Source of the DNA: a virus
Direction: 5' to 3' (one strand)
IMG/VR virus record: IMGVR_UViG_3300037193_000528
Location: 1-29,967 of that record
DNA length: 29,967 nt
The notes beneath the pieces were generated by a model. The model searched no databases. It worked only from the letters and a program-made list of their open reading frames with translations, and was not told the DNA's origin. The position numbers were made by a program, and so were the translations under genes. This document shows, one piece after another, positions 1 through 5,658 of the stretch (its first letter is position 1; every line of letters starts with the position of its first letter).

Positions 1-977
1 TGATCGAGGTCTTTATGGTCCAGGATTTTCGCCAGCGTCAACACATCCACGTGGAATCGCTTCGAGCGGGCCAGGAACGTGGCCGCTGTCGCCCGGCTGT
101 CGCGGAACTGCAAACCCTCGACCCTGCAGCGCTGACTCGCCGCGCGGAACACGTCGTCGCATCTGTCCCTCTTCACGGTGAACAGCGGGCCGCCCCAGCC
201 CTTCAGCGGACGCAGCAGGCGCGCCGCCGCAGAGGTCAGCGGTACCTCGCGTATCGCCCGAGTCGCGTGATAGGTCTTGCGCTTGATCTTCACAACGCGC
301 TTCACGAGGTCGGTGTTCTCGTCAGTCAGGCGCAGCAGCTCGGTCGTGCGCAGCCCGGTGCGCAGAGCCAGCAGGAACATGCAGGCAATCTGCTGCGGCT
401 TGGTGCTCGGCGCTTCGCCCGTCCGGTAGCCCAGGTCGCGCACGATCCGCTTGATTTCCATCCACGAGGCCCTGCGCGTGCGCGCCGGGTTGTCGCGCGG
501 CAGACGGACGCCTTCAAAGGGGTTTTTGTCGGTCATGCCCCACTCCAGGCGAGCCAGTCGCAGGATGTTGCGCAGCAAGACCACGTCGCGCCGCACGCTT
601 CCCTCCGACACCTGACTCAAACGCATGTCACGCCACGCGACGAAGTGGCACTTCTCGAACTCATACACGGGCCTGTGCAGCATGTCGCCGTAGCCGGGGA
701 GGTTGACGAACATCCGCTTGTAGGCCTCGATGCGCGTCTGCTCCGTACGAACGCCGACCTTTTTGGGCGACACATCCCTGCTGTACTTGTCGAAGAGCTG
801 TTCCAGGGTGGTGTTCGGGAACTTCCCGGTGCGGCCCGCCCGCATGTCCGCCTCCATCTGAACGGCGGCCTCGTCGCACTCCTTCTTCGTGCGCCGAGTG
901 ATCGACACTGCCTTGAAGCCCTTGACCCGAACCTGCCGGCGCCACATGCCGCTGGGCAGCTTTTCTGCTTCCGCCAT
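1..977 (-). CDS. int: Tyrosine recombinase (phage integrase), 3' end cut by window edge
   Basis: The reading frame starts at ATG 977 and stays open to base 1, giving 325 residues without the C-terminal end. A GAGGGG ribosome site lies a few bases upstream. The N-terminal part (to about 60) looks like an arm-type DNA-binding domain and about 60-160 like a core-binding domain. The catalytic domain shows the box I arginine (R210 in ALRTGLRTTELLRLT), a candidate beta-hairpin lysine (K234), the box II arginine (R295 in FRDSRAT) and the later histidine (H321 in LAKILDHKD). The nucleophilic tyrosine lies beyond the edge. The usual first histidine of HxxR is R292 here. It would catalyse integration and excision. 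It is divergent from the plus-strand operon and has the same orientation as the late genes. Confidence 0.93.
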   Translation of the reverse strand, partial: MAEAEKLPSGMWRRQVRVKGFKAVSITRRTKKECDEAAVQMEADMRAGRTGKFPNTTLEQLFDKYSRDVSPKKVGVRTEQTRIEAYKRMFVNLPGYGDMLHRPVYEFEKCHFVAWRDMRLSQVSEGSVRRDVVLLRNILRLARLEWGMTDKNPFEGVRLPRDNPARTRRASWMEIKRIVRDLGYRTGEAPSTKPQQIACMFLLALRTGLRTTELLRLTDENTDLVKRVVKIKRKTYHATRAIREVPLTSAAARLLRPLKGWGGPLFTVKRDRCDDVFRAASQRCRVEGLQFRDSRATAATFLARSKRFHVDVLTLAKILDHKDLD

Positions 978-1020
978 CGCGTTACCCCTCGTGAAGTGAA
1001 TGAAGTGAAGCCTCTGATCC

Positions 1021-1050
1021 GCGTGCACTTCCGTGTGCAAAACGTGTGCA
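1021..1050 (+). repeat. Phased GTGTGCA heptamer repeats (three copies, first degenerate)
   Basis: GCGTGCA at 1021, GTGTGCA at 1033 and GTGTGCA at 1044 are direct repeats spaced 12 and 11 bases apart, about one helical turn. More copies lie at 1165 (GTGTGCA), 1265 (GTGTGCG) and 1276 (GTGTGCA), the last two again 11 bases apart. Same-face phasing fits cooperative protein binding. Candidates are integrase arm sites, excisionase sites or repressor operators. Confidence 0.55.
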
Positions 1051-1264
1051 TCGCGTACATCGGATACTACACCTCACAAAGACACTTTTGGGTTTCCGAG
1101 GTCGAAAGTGGCATCAGGTTTTTCCCATGTCTATCGAGGGAAACATCGGAAATCAGACCTCACCGTGTGCATTTTTTCTTTCTTGTAATAAGTGGACGAA
1201 ACCCCCACCCACGTGCCCCCGAGGGGCAGGCAGAATCAAGCATTGGTGCGGCCTCCAGAAGGGC

Positions 1265-1282
1265 GTGTGCGCTAGGTGTGCA
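1265..1282 (+). repeat. Second phased GTGTGC pair
   Basis: GTGTGCG at 1265-1271 and GTGTGCA at 1276-1282 repeat the heptamer found at 1021-1050 with the same 11-base spacing. A single copy lies between the clusters at 1165-1171. Two clusters around a central copy resemble the arm-site layout of an integrase region or a multi-operator promoter. The binding protein cannot be identified from sequence. Confidence 0.5.
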
Positions 1283-1300
1283 CCGCCAGATAGGCCTTAG

Positions 1301-1324
1301 TTTCCGCCATTTCCGAGGTTTCGA
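1301..1324 (+). repeat. TTTCCGNNN 9-bp phased repeat, three units
   Basis: TTTCCG at 1301 and 1310 and TTTCGA at 1319 recur every 9 bases just upstream of the first gene of the plus-strand operon. A two-unit version lies on the other strand at 1138-1152, and a three-unit version on the other strand at 1874-1897. The stretch 1300-1326 matches the reverse complement of 1872-1898 at 23 of 27 positions by my alignment. Likely an operator-like element; function unknown. Confidence 0.5.
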
Positions 1325-1347
1325 GCGTCAGCCCGGGGAGAACAGCC

Positions 1348-1683
1348 ATGTTCACCCCTGACGGCTTCTTCCTCCTGGCGATGAAACAGCGCTACGGCGT
1401 CACCCAACTGCGGGTGACCACCGGGACGTACACCTTCAGCTACCTCGACGAGCGCAACCGGGTCGTGACCATGGCCCGGCCCATCCTGGCATTCAGCGTC
1501 GGCGACGCCGACATCGAGAAGCCTCTGCCCTTGGTCGTCCGCTGCCAGTGGGTGAGGAACCGCCTGGGCATCGCCACCCAGCGCATCTACGCCGTCTGCG
1601 AGTGGACCTCGGTCGAGGTCGAGAACTACATCAAAGAGACCGTCGCCAACCTCAACAACCACCCGAAAGGCTCACGCTCATGA
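1348..1683 (+). CDS. Hypothetical protein, first gene of the accessory operon
   Basis: This gene encodes 111 residues. The ATG is preceded by GGGGAGA at good spacing, and the stop overlaps the next start in ATGA, which supports it as a real translated gene. I do not recognise the family. The protein is soluble-looking, with no signal peptide or membrane segment. It has a beta-rich central part (about residues 15-75, alternating hydrophobic residues) and a short helical tail (VEVENYIKETVANLNN). It opens an operon that continues through the zinc-ribbon and MazG-like genes. It lies directly downstream of the 9-bp phased repeats, so its transcription is the one most likely controlled by them. Confidence 0.75.
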   Translation: MFTPDGFFLLAMKQRYGVTQLRVTTGTYTFSYLDERNRVVTMARPILAFSVGDADIEKPLPLVVRCQWVRNRLGIATQRIYAVCEWTSVEVENYIKETVANLNNHPKGSRS

Positions 1684-1907
1684 AACCTGCCTCGCCGCCC
1701 CGCCGCCTGACGACCGTCGACAAGGTCACCAAGACCGTTAACCAAGCGCTCGGGGAACAGGGCTGCAACTACTGCCAGCGGTACTTCAGCGCCGAGCGCG
1801 TCCGCAAGATCCGCAACCGCTTCGGGCTGGTCAAGTACATCTGCGAGAGCTGCGAGGCCGGGCGACTGGCTGCTCGGAACAACGGAAATCGCGGAAACCC
1901 GGGTTAG
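1680..1907 (+). CDS. Small zinc-ribbon protein
   Basis: The gene encodes 75 residues starting at ATG 1680, which overlaps the preceding stop by four bases. Two CxxC pairs, C29-N-Y-C32 and C55-E-S-C58, sit 22 residues apart and should bind one zinc ion as a zinc ribbon. The segment between them is rich in Arg and Lys (residues 40-52). Such small phage proteins often bind nucleic acid or RNA polymerase, but the target is unknown. The C-terminal codons (Asn-Gly rich) coincide with one of the TTTCCG phased repeat arrays, so protein and DNA signals may overlap. A longer upstream start is possible but would overlap the previous gene heavily. Confidence 0.72.
   Translation: MKPASPPRRLTTVDKVTKTVNQALGEQGCNYCQRYFSAERVRKIRNRFGLVKYICESCEAGRLAARNNGNRGNPG
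1874..1897 (-). repeat. TTTCCGNNN phased repeat inside the end of the zinc-ribbon gene
   Basis: On the minus strand, TTTCCG recurs at 1897, 1888 and (as GTTCCG) 1879, a 9-base period. It is an inverted copy of the array at 1301-1326. The two copies bracket the first two genes of the operon. Since it is coding DNA, chance through Asn-Gly codons (GGAAAY) is a real alternative. Confidence 0.4.
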
Positions 1908-1988
1908 ACATTTCAAGCAATCCGGGCCTTCTCGCCTGCAGACCCGGAAAAAAAATTGCAAGCAGCAGGCCATAGAAGGGAAGGAAAA
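1908..1988. other. Short spacer with inverted repeat and A-tract before the MazG-like gene
   Basis: The 81-base spacer starts with ATTTCAAGCAAT (1910-1921), a 12-mer also found in two late-gene spacers. GCAATCCGGG (1917-1926) can pair with CCCGG (1943-1947) and ATTGC (1955-1959), with an A-tract (1948-1955) bulged out. It is not a terminator on the plus strand because the hairpin is followed by A rather than T. It ends with a strong purine-rich ribosome site (GAAGGGAAGG) for the gene at 1989. Confidence 0.4.
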
Positions 1989-2675
1989 ATGACATACGTC
2001 ACCAACGGACTCAGCTTCAACACACTGCGCGAGGCCAACGCCGCCCGCCTGCCTGAGTTCAAGAACAGCCGAGGGCAGCCAGCCCATCAGAAGATCGACG
2101 GAAGCGACTGGAGCCCCGCCCAGTGGCTGCAGGCGGTCCTCGGAGAGCTGGGCGAGTGGGCCGTAACACGGCTCGACTACGAGAGCGGCCTGATTGACTT
2201 CAACGAGTACACCGTACGTTCGACCAAAGAGCTGGCCGATGTCGTGATCTATCTCGACATTCTGGCGCGCCGATCGCTCGACCAGCTCAGCCCTTACCAA
2301 GTCGAGGGCCGGCAATGCCAAGGTCATCCGTTCGAGAACTGCCCAAGCCAAGCTTTGATGCGCGTCGTCGCGCTGCTCGGCACTTACGCCAACCACCGCA
2401 AGAAGCTGGAGCGAGGCGACTACACCCCGGCCGAATACGCCTCTCACAAGATTCCGCTGATGCATCAGCTCGCGTGGCAGACCGCCCAGCTCGTCGAGAG
2501 CGAGGCCAAGCCGCTCGCCATGCCGCACCCCGGCGACGTGGTGGTGCAGGCACACCCGACCGGCGTGAACCTGAGCCTCGCGACCGTGGACAAGTTCAAC
2601 GAGGTGTCCGAGCGCGTGGGCTCCAACGTACGCATCGCCGCCGACGACTGGTACTACCACGACAGCATGGGTTGA
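1989..2675 (+). CDS. MazG-like nucleotide pyrophosphohydrolase
   Basis: This gene encodes 228 residues. ATG 1989 was chosen because a GGGAAGG ribosome site precedes it. Residues 41-100 match the all-alpha NTP pyrophosphohydrolase pattern: E53xxE56 (LGELGEWA), then E81xxD84 (KELADVVIYLD). This is the EXXE-12to28-EXXD magnesium site of the MazG/dUTPase-like superfamily. Enzymes of this family hydrolyse (d)NTPs to monophosphates and pyrophosphate. Phage copies may sanitise or rebalance nucleotide pools or lower alarmone levels, and the substrate here cannot be told from sequence. The C-terminal 100 residues contain further helices and a tail ending WYYHDSMG that I do not recognise. Its position in an early-type operon next to integrase fits a host-takeover role. 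Confidence 0.82.
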   Translation: MTYVTNGLSFNTLREANAARLPEFKNSRGQPAHQKIDGSDWSPAQWLQAVLGELGEWAVTRLDYESGLIDFNEYTVRSTKELADVVIYLDILARRSLDQLSPYQVEGRQCQGHPFENCPSQALMRVVALLGTYANHRKKLERGDYTPAEYASHKIPLMHQLAWQTAQLVESEAKPLAMPHPGDVVVQAHPTGVNLSLATVDKFNEVSERVGSNVRIAADDWYYHDSMG

Positions 2676-2679
2676 GACC

Positions 2680-2901
2680 ATGAGCGAGCAGCCAGCGTTT
2701 CAAGTGGGCCAACGTGTCGTGAAGGTCGTCGGCTACTGCGTCCATGGCGTCGTGCGCTCGGTCTTTCAAACCAGTCGCGGCGAGTGGCGGCTCGTCGTCG
2801 AGATCCCCGCCGAGCGGGGCACCAGCTTCTGCCACATCTTCAATGCCAGCCAGCTCGCGCCGGACCAAGCCGCGCCGGGAGGCAGCGGGAGCAGTCCATG
2901 A
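2680..2901 (+). CDS. Small hypothetical protein, SH3-like beta barrel suspected
   Basis: The gene encodes 73 residues. It starts four bases after the MazG-like stop and ends in a four-base ATGA overlap with the next gene. The sequence VGQRVVKV...HGVVRSVF...GEWRLVVEI...SFCHIFNASQLAP has the alternating short strands and turn positions of small SH3-like barrels that bind nucleic acid or partners. This is a pattern-based guess. No catalytic motif, signal peptide or membrane segment is seen. The C-terminal ten residues are Gly/Ser/Pro rich and probably disordered. Confidence 0.7.
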   Translation: MSEQPAFQVGQRVVKVVGYCVHGVVRSVFQTSRGEWRLVVEIPAERGTSFCHIFNASQLAPDQAAPGGSGSSP

Positions 2902-3419
2902 AAGGCGACTGGCGGATGCTGCCGATGCCTGCGGTGTTCGAGGCCGACTTCGCTGCATGGCTACAGAGCCTGAGCCGCAAGGCTCGGGCCGTCGAGGCCA
3001 CGATGCATTGGACCGACCTCGGCCCCTTCGCCGTCAGTGCCTATAGCCTCCATGCTGATCTCGCGGGGCGCTACGAGTACCTTCGCCACCGTGGTCAGGC
3101 GCCCGTGATCCGGCCCGACGACACCACGCCCGAAGGCTTCTATCTCCTGGCGGTCGAGACCCGGCACCAGCAGATCGGGCTGCACCACCCCTTCGCTCCG
3201 ACGCCGTACGAACGGCTGAGCCCCTTCAGCCACTTCATCTATCAACGCATGGCCGATCGTGTGGCGGCTGCGGCGGGCTTCGGCTCGCCCAGCACACACA
3301 AGGCCTTGCTTGATGACGGCCTGGGCGATGGGCTTGACGACGGACTCGACGATGGGCTCGCCCTGGCCTCTGACGAAGACGGCCTCGACGCCGGGCTTGA
3401 TGACGGATTGGAGCTATGA
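2898..3419 (+). CDS. Hypothetical protein with C-terminal DGL repeat tail
   Basis: The gene encodes 173 residues from ATG 2898, overlapping the previous stop in ATGA. Residues 1-135 form an unrecognised globular domain with many aromatic residues. The last 36 residues are a low-complexity acidic tail built on Asp-Asp-Gly-Leu: DDGLGDGLDDGLDDGL, then EDGL, DAGL and DDGL. Four 12-bp units code for the first part (3312-3359). The four units use different synonymous codons for Gly and Leu, so the peptide pattern itself appears to be kept. The two following genes carry shorter versions of the same motif. Possible roles are protein-protein docking, a degradation or localisation tag, or an ancestral duplicated linker; none is established. 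Confidence 0.75.
   Translation: MKGDWRMLPMPAVFEADFAAWLQSLSRKARAVEATMHWTDLGPFAVSAYSLHADLAGRYEYLRHRGQAPVIRPDDTTPEGFYLLAVETRHQQIGLHHPFAPTPYERLSPFSHFIYQRMADRVAAAAGFGSPSTHKALLDDGLGDGLDDGLDDGLALASDEDGLDAGLDDGLEL
3312..3359 (+). repeat. Four tandem 12-bp units coding for DDGL-type tetrapeptides
   Basis: Units begin at 3312, 3324, 3336 and 3348. They encode DDGL, GDGL, DDGL and DDGL. Third-position bases differ between units (GGC, GGG, GGA, GGG for Gly; CTG, CTT, CTC, CTC for Leu). The sequence GACGGCCTGGG at 3315-3325 recurs exactly in the next two genes at 3671-3681 and 3865-3875. Confidence 0.8.
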
Positions 3420-3694
3420 AGAGCTTCGAGACGATCTCATCCTCATCGCTCTTTCTCGGCCCAGCGGCCAAGGGGCTCCCCGGCGTTGCCACGCTGTTCG
3501 AGGTCCACGGCCATCAGGCCATGATCGTGACGCCGAGCAACGCGACCCTCACTGCGCTTTGCAAGGAACTGGGAATCAAAGCCCCTATAGCAAACATCGC
3601 CGAGCCCGTCGTCGTCGTCTTGCGATCCATCAGGATGGAGCACGAGCAAGACGACGGGCTCGGCATTGACGACGGCCTGGGAGACGGACTTTGA
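3416..3694 (+). CDS. Hypothetical protein with DGL-repeat C-terminus
   Basis: The gene encodes 92 residues and starts at ATG 3416 in an ATGA overlap with the preceding stop. The first 75 residues are a compact, mostly hydrophobic alpha/beta-looking domain (for example PGVATLFEVHGHQAMIVTPS and EPVVVVLRSIRM). The end reads QDDGLGIDDGLGDGL, three DGL units reaching the stop codon. No known family is recognised. Translational coupling to the genes before and after makes co-production of the three DGL proteins likely. The start codon is within four bases of the previous tail, so tail and start evolve under joint constraint. Confidence 0.72.
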   Translation: MKSFETISSSSLFLGPAAKGLPGVATLFEVHGHQAMIVTPSNATLTALCKELGIKAPIANIAEPVVVVLRSIRMEHEQDDGLGIDDGLGDGL

Positions 3695-3945
3695 TTACAA
3701 GCAAACCTACGGGACACATCATGGACAGAAGCTTCCTAGACAGCCTGCTCGGCCCGTTTCCGATGAGCACGCCCCCTGTCCGCAAGGGGTTCTATGCCGT
3801 AGAGCTGAACGCAGGGCAGTTCGAGATGTGGTACTGGGACTGCACGCAGTGGCTCGACAGCGACGACGGCCTGGGTGACGTTCGAGATCCCGTCCGAGCC
3901 ATCGGCTGGTGGGGCAAGTTCCCGCCACCCGGCGACGGCCTCTAG
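3691..3945 (+). CDS. Hypothetical protein, last gene of the accessory operon, with DGL motifs
   Basis: The gene encodes 84 residues from TTG 3691, which overlaps the previous stop as TTGA and has GGGAG seven bases upstream. ATG 3721 (74 residues) is an alternative with a weaker ribosome site. A central segment KGFYAVELNAGQFEMWYWD has the aromatic beta-hairpin look of a small fold I cannot name. It is followed by WLDSDDGLGD and a final GDGL at the C-terminus, so it shares the DGL motif with the two genes before it. Its TAG stop (3943-3945) overlaps the TAG stop of the convergent spanin gene (3942-3944) in the palindrome CTAG. No transcription terminator separates the two units. Confidence 0.65.
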   Translation: MITSKPTGHIMDRSFLDSLLGPFPMSTPPVRKGFYAVELNAGQFEMWYWDCTQWLDSDDGLGDVRDPVRAIGWWGKFPPPGDGL

Positions 3946-4499
3946 CGTATGAGGCAGGCCGCCTCAACCCATGCCTTCAAGGCGTCGTAGTCGGCTGCAC
4001 AGTGCTCGGCACTGATGACGGCACGGTCGGCATAGGTAGCAAGGACTCCCGCAGCCTCGTCAAGCCGTCGCTGCACGTCGGCAAGCAGATGGGCGGGCGA
4101 GCTGGCGGCCGGGCCTGCGGCGACAGTGGCGGGATCTCCGGTGGACGCATGACAGGCGGCGGCAAGCGCGGCAAATCGGCCGCGCAAGCGCTGAGCAGCA
4201 GCATCAGCGGCAGCAGCATCGCGCAGCGCCTGCTCACGTGCCTTGTCGGCAACGATAGCGTTCTCATGCTGAGCGGTCTCCCACCGACGCCTCTGCGCCA
4301 CGTGCTGCTCGATCAGCTCGCGGCTCGTTCGCTCCAGCTCGGCGAGCTTCGTGGCATGGCCCCGCTGTACAACCGCAATCTCGACGCGGGCGTGGGCCAA
4401 ACGTAATGACTGCACGGCCAGGAGTACGAGAGACGCAGCCAGTGCCGCCGCCAGTACCCAGGGCAGCGGGTCCAACAGGATCAGTCTGAGCCATTTCAA
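3942..4499 (-). CDS. Rz: Rz-like inner-membrane spanin
   Basis: The gene encodes 185 residues from TTG 4499. This start is chosen because it overlaps the endolysin stop as TTGA and has GGAGG five bases upstream; an upstream ATG would lie deep inside the endolysin gene. A single N-terminal transmembrane helix (about residues 10-30, PWVLAAALAASLVLLAV) is followed by a long Ala/Arg/Glu-rich coiled coil in the periplasm. This is the classical Rz topology, and 185 residues is slightly longer than lambda Rz. Rz pairs with the outer-membrane lipoprotein Rz1, whose gene is embedded in a different frame here. Together they disrupt the outer membrane in the last step of lysis. Confidence 0.88.
   Translation of the reverse strand: MKWLRLILLDPLPWVLAAALAASLVLLAVQSLRLAHARVEIAVVQRGHATKLAELERTSRELIEQHVAQRRRWETAQHENAIVADKAREQALRDAAAADAAAQRLRGRFAALAAACHASTGDPATVAAGPAASSPAHLLADVQRRLDEAAGVLATYADRAVISAEHCAADYDALKAWVEAACLIR
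3977..4267 (-). CDS. Rz1: Rz1-like outer-membrane spanin lipoprotein, embedded in Rz
   Basis: The gene encodes 96 residues and lies entirely inside Rz in another frame, the lambda-type embedded spanin arrangement. The N-terminus has a basic stretch (RHVSRR), then a hydrophobic core and a lipobox, LLSAC with C28 as the lipidated cysteine. The mature part is very rich in proline (PRLPPPVMRPPEIPPLSP), typical of Rz1. ATG 4267 has GGGAGA upstream. A shorter start at Met17 would still keep the lipobox. It would bridge to the Rz coiled coil across the periplasm. Confidence 0.85.
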   Translation of the reverse strand: MRTLSLPTRHVSRRCAMLLPLMLLLSACAADLPRLPPPVMRPPEIPPLSPQARPPARPPICLPTCSDGLTRLRESLLPMPTVPSSVPSTVQPTTTP

Positions 4500-4996
4500 A
4501 CCAACCTCCCACCTGCGTTCACGTAGGCCACGCGCAAGTCGTCCATGTCGTTGACGTGCTGGCCGTAGATCGCACCCGGCAGCGAAGCCCAACGGCTTGC
4601 GCACTTGCGCACGGCCACGTCGAAGCGGCCGTGCTTGATGTCGTCGAGCGCCTTGCACTCGCGGATCATCTGGATCGCAATGGCGTCCTGCGACTCGGGG
4701 CCGAAGTCAGGCAGCTTGAGCCGCGCCTTATAGGCGTCGTAGTAGCGCGCGAGGATCTGATAGCGCCCGGCCGCAGTGGAGTTCACACGGACCAGCTTGC
4801 CGTCGTCACCCTTGATGACCAGCCTGATGAGCTTGCGCGGATGGTCGGCGTAGCTGGTGAATCGCTGTACGTTTCCTGGGACTGAGCCGACCAGCACGTC
4901 GTAGCCGTTGTCACTGGCCGCAATGATCCTCGGCCCCAGCTCGCTGAACGCGATCATGTCGAGGAACGCCGCAAGGTTGTCGTTCGCCCCGCTCAT
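4496..4996 (-). CDS. R: Lambda R-type endolysin (lytic transglycosylase)
   Basis: The gene encodes 166 residues, near the 158 of lambda R. It resembles lambda R along its length: FLDMIAFSE with E19 at the same position as the catalytic glutamate, then NGYDVLVG, the YADHPRKLIRL segment, and STAAGRYQILARYYDAY. Further matches are FGPESQDAIAIQMI and CASRWASLPGA.YGQ. It would cleave the glycan strands of peptidoglycan without hydrolysis. There is no signal peptide, so it needs a holin to reach the wall. It starts in an ATGA overlap with the upstream membrane-protein gene and is followed by Rz/Rz1. Confidence 0.95.
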   Translation of the reverse strand: MSGANDNLAAFLDMIAFSELGPRIIAASDNGYDVLVGSVPGNVQRFTSYADHPRKLIRLVIKGDDGKLVRVNSTAAGRYQILARYYDAYKARLKLPDFGPESQDAIAIQMIRECKALDDIKHGRFDVAVRKCASRWASLPGAIYGQHVNDMDDLRVAYVNAGGRLV

Positions 4997-5343
4997 GATG
5001 CACCTCTACGATCGTCGTGCTCCCTTGGCTCGTCGTCGAACTTGCCCCAATCGGTGATCCGGCGCAGCGCGTGGCCGCTGTTGCGAGTGCGGAACAGGTA
5101 GCCAATGATGACGACGGTGATGCCTGAGTTGATCAGCAGCATTGCACGGGCGAGCCCCTGCACGTCGGCGCCGGCGATCTTCAGCATGTGCAAGGCGATG
5201 ACAACGAAGCCCAGCGCCATGCTGCACAGGCCCACCTTGATGATGAGTCCGTCGCGGACCCTGGTACTCAGCACGGCGGCGATCAGCGCGATAGCAATGA
5301 TCCCGCTCGACAGCGCATTGATGATGGCGATCGCGTCATTCAT
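4993..5343 (-). CDS. Small membrane protein, possible holin or holin-like regulator
   Basis: The gene encodes 116 residues with three hydrophobic segments at about 7-25 (IINALSSGIIAIALIAAVL), 35-55 (IKVGLCSMALGFVVIALHML) and 66-84 (ARAMLLINSGITVVIIGYLF). The C-terminal 30 residues are charged. It sits between the putative holin gene and the endolysin and is coupled to the endolysin by ATGA. Three-helix topology and position fit a class I holin or an accessory lysis protein. No sequence family is recognised, so which of the two membrane proteins forms the lethal hole is undecided. Confidence 0.7.
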   Translation of the reverse strand: MNDAIAIINALSSGIIAIALIAAVLSTRVRDGLIIKVGLCSMALGFVVIALHMLKIAGADVQGLARAMLLINSGITVVIIGYLFRTRNSGHALRRITDWGKFDDEPREHDDRRGAS

Positions 5344-5346
5344 GCT

Positions 5347-5655
5347 CTACCCCCTGCGGCTGATCCAGCTCGTGACGATCTCCGCAAGCTTCAGCTCGCT
5401 GATCGCCTTCCTGGCCGCCGCGATGATCGACAGGCCGAGTAAGCCCATGACAAATGCCACGCCGAGCATGTCGCTCTCCTTCGCGAGCCGTAGCCAATCG
5501 GCTGTCGGCTGCGCGCCATAGCCTGCGATCAGTGCACCGCATAGCAAGTTGAACAAGTGAAGACGCCAGGAGTCGTCAGGACTGAAACGCAAGCTCACGA
5601 AGGCACCCGCTGCCCCGACGAGGAAGGGCGAGTTCAGGAGCGCATTCCAGTCCAT
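5347..5655 (-). CDS. Putative holin
   Basis: The gene encodes 102 residues. It has an N-terminal hydrophobic stretch (about 8-22, NSPFLVGAAGAFVSL), a second (33-48, LHLFNLLCGALIAGYG) and a third (62-80, MLGVAFVMGLLGLSIIAAA), ending in a charged tail. Size, topology and position immediately upstream of a second membrane protein and the endolysin suggest a holin that permeabilises the inner membrane. The start ATG 5655 lies three bases after the upstream stop. An N-terminal motif MDWNALLNSPFL is reminiscent of other phage membrane proteins encoded next to lysozyme genes, but this is from memory. Confidence 0.68.
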   Translation of the reverse strand: MDWNALLNSPFLVGAAGAFVSLRFSPDDSWRLHLFNLLCGALIAGYGAQPTADWLRLAKESDMLGVAFVMGLLGLSIIAAARKAISELKLAEIVTSWISRRG

Positions 5656-5658
5656 GGC

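Larger units (their letters stand above)
978..1347. promoter_or_regulatory. Divergent control region between integrase and accessory operon
   Basis: These 370 bases hold no convincing gene and separate two divergently transcribed units, so both promoters must lie here. The region is locally AT-rich around 1168-1190. It contains two families of phased short repeats described separately (GTGTGCA-type and TTTCCG-type) and a tandem TGAAGTGAA pair at 992-1009 next to the integrase ribosome site. TTTCCC (1121-1126) and GGGAAA (1138-1143) form an inverted pair. A short hairpin TGCCCC-CGA-GGGGCA lies at 1214-1228 without a T-run. I could not pick a convincing -35/-10 pair on either strand. The repeats suggest operators or integrase/excisionase arm sites, which is inference. 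Confidence 0.6.

Noticed and set aside
1214-1228. Hairpin TGCCCC-CGA-GGGGCA as a terminator
   Set aside because: The stem is short and no T-run follows on either strand.
1046-1300. Possible 84-residue gene in the control region
   Set aside because: No ribosome site, no recognisable pattern, and it runs through the repeat clusters, so a regulatory reading is simpler.
15-1361. Long plus-strand open frame of 448 codons
   Set aside because: It is antisense to the integrase, whose motifs are clear, and runs across the control region; typical GC-rich shadow frame.
1917-1959. Spacer inverted repeat as a terminator of the first two operon genes
   Set aside because: The stem is interrupted and followed by A rather than T on the plus strand, and the next gene is closely spaced with a good ribosome site.
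3942-4658. Long 238-residue form of the Rz gene
   Set aside because: The extra N-terminal residues lie inside the endolysin frame and are Arg-rich; TTG 4499 has a good ribosome site and a stop-start overlap.
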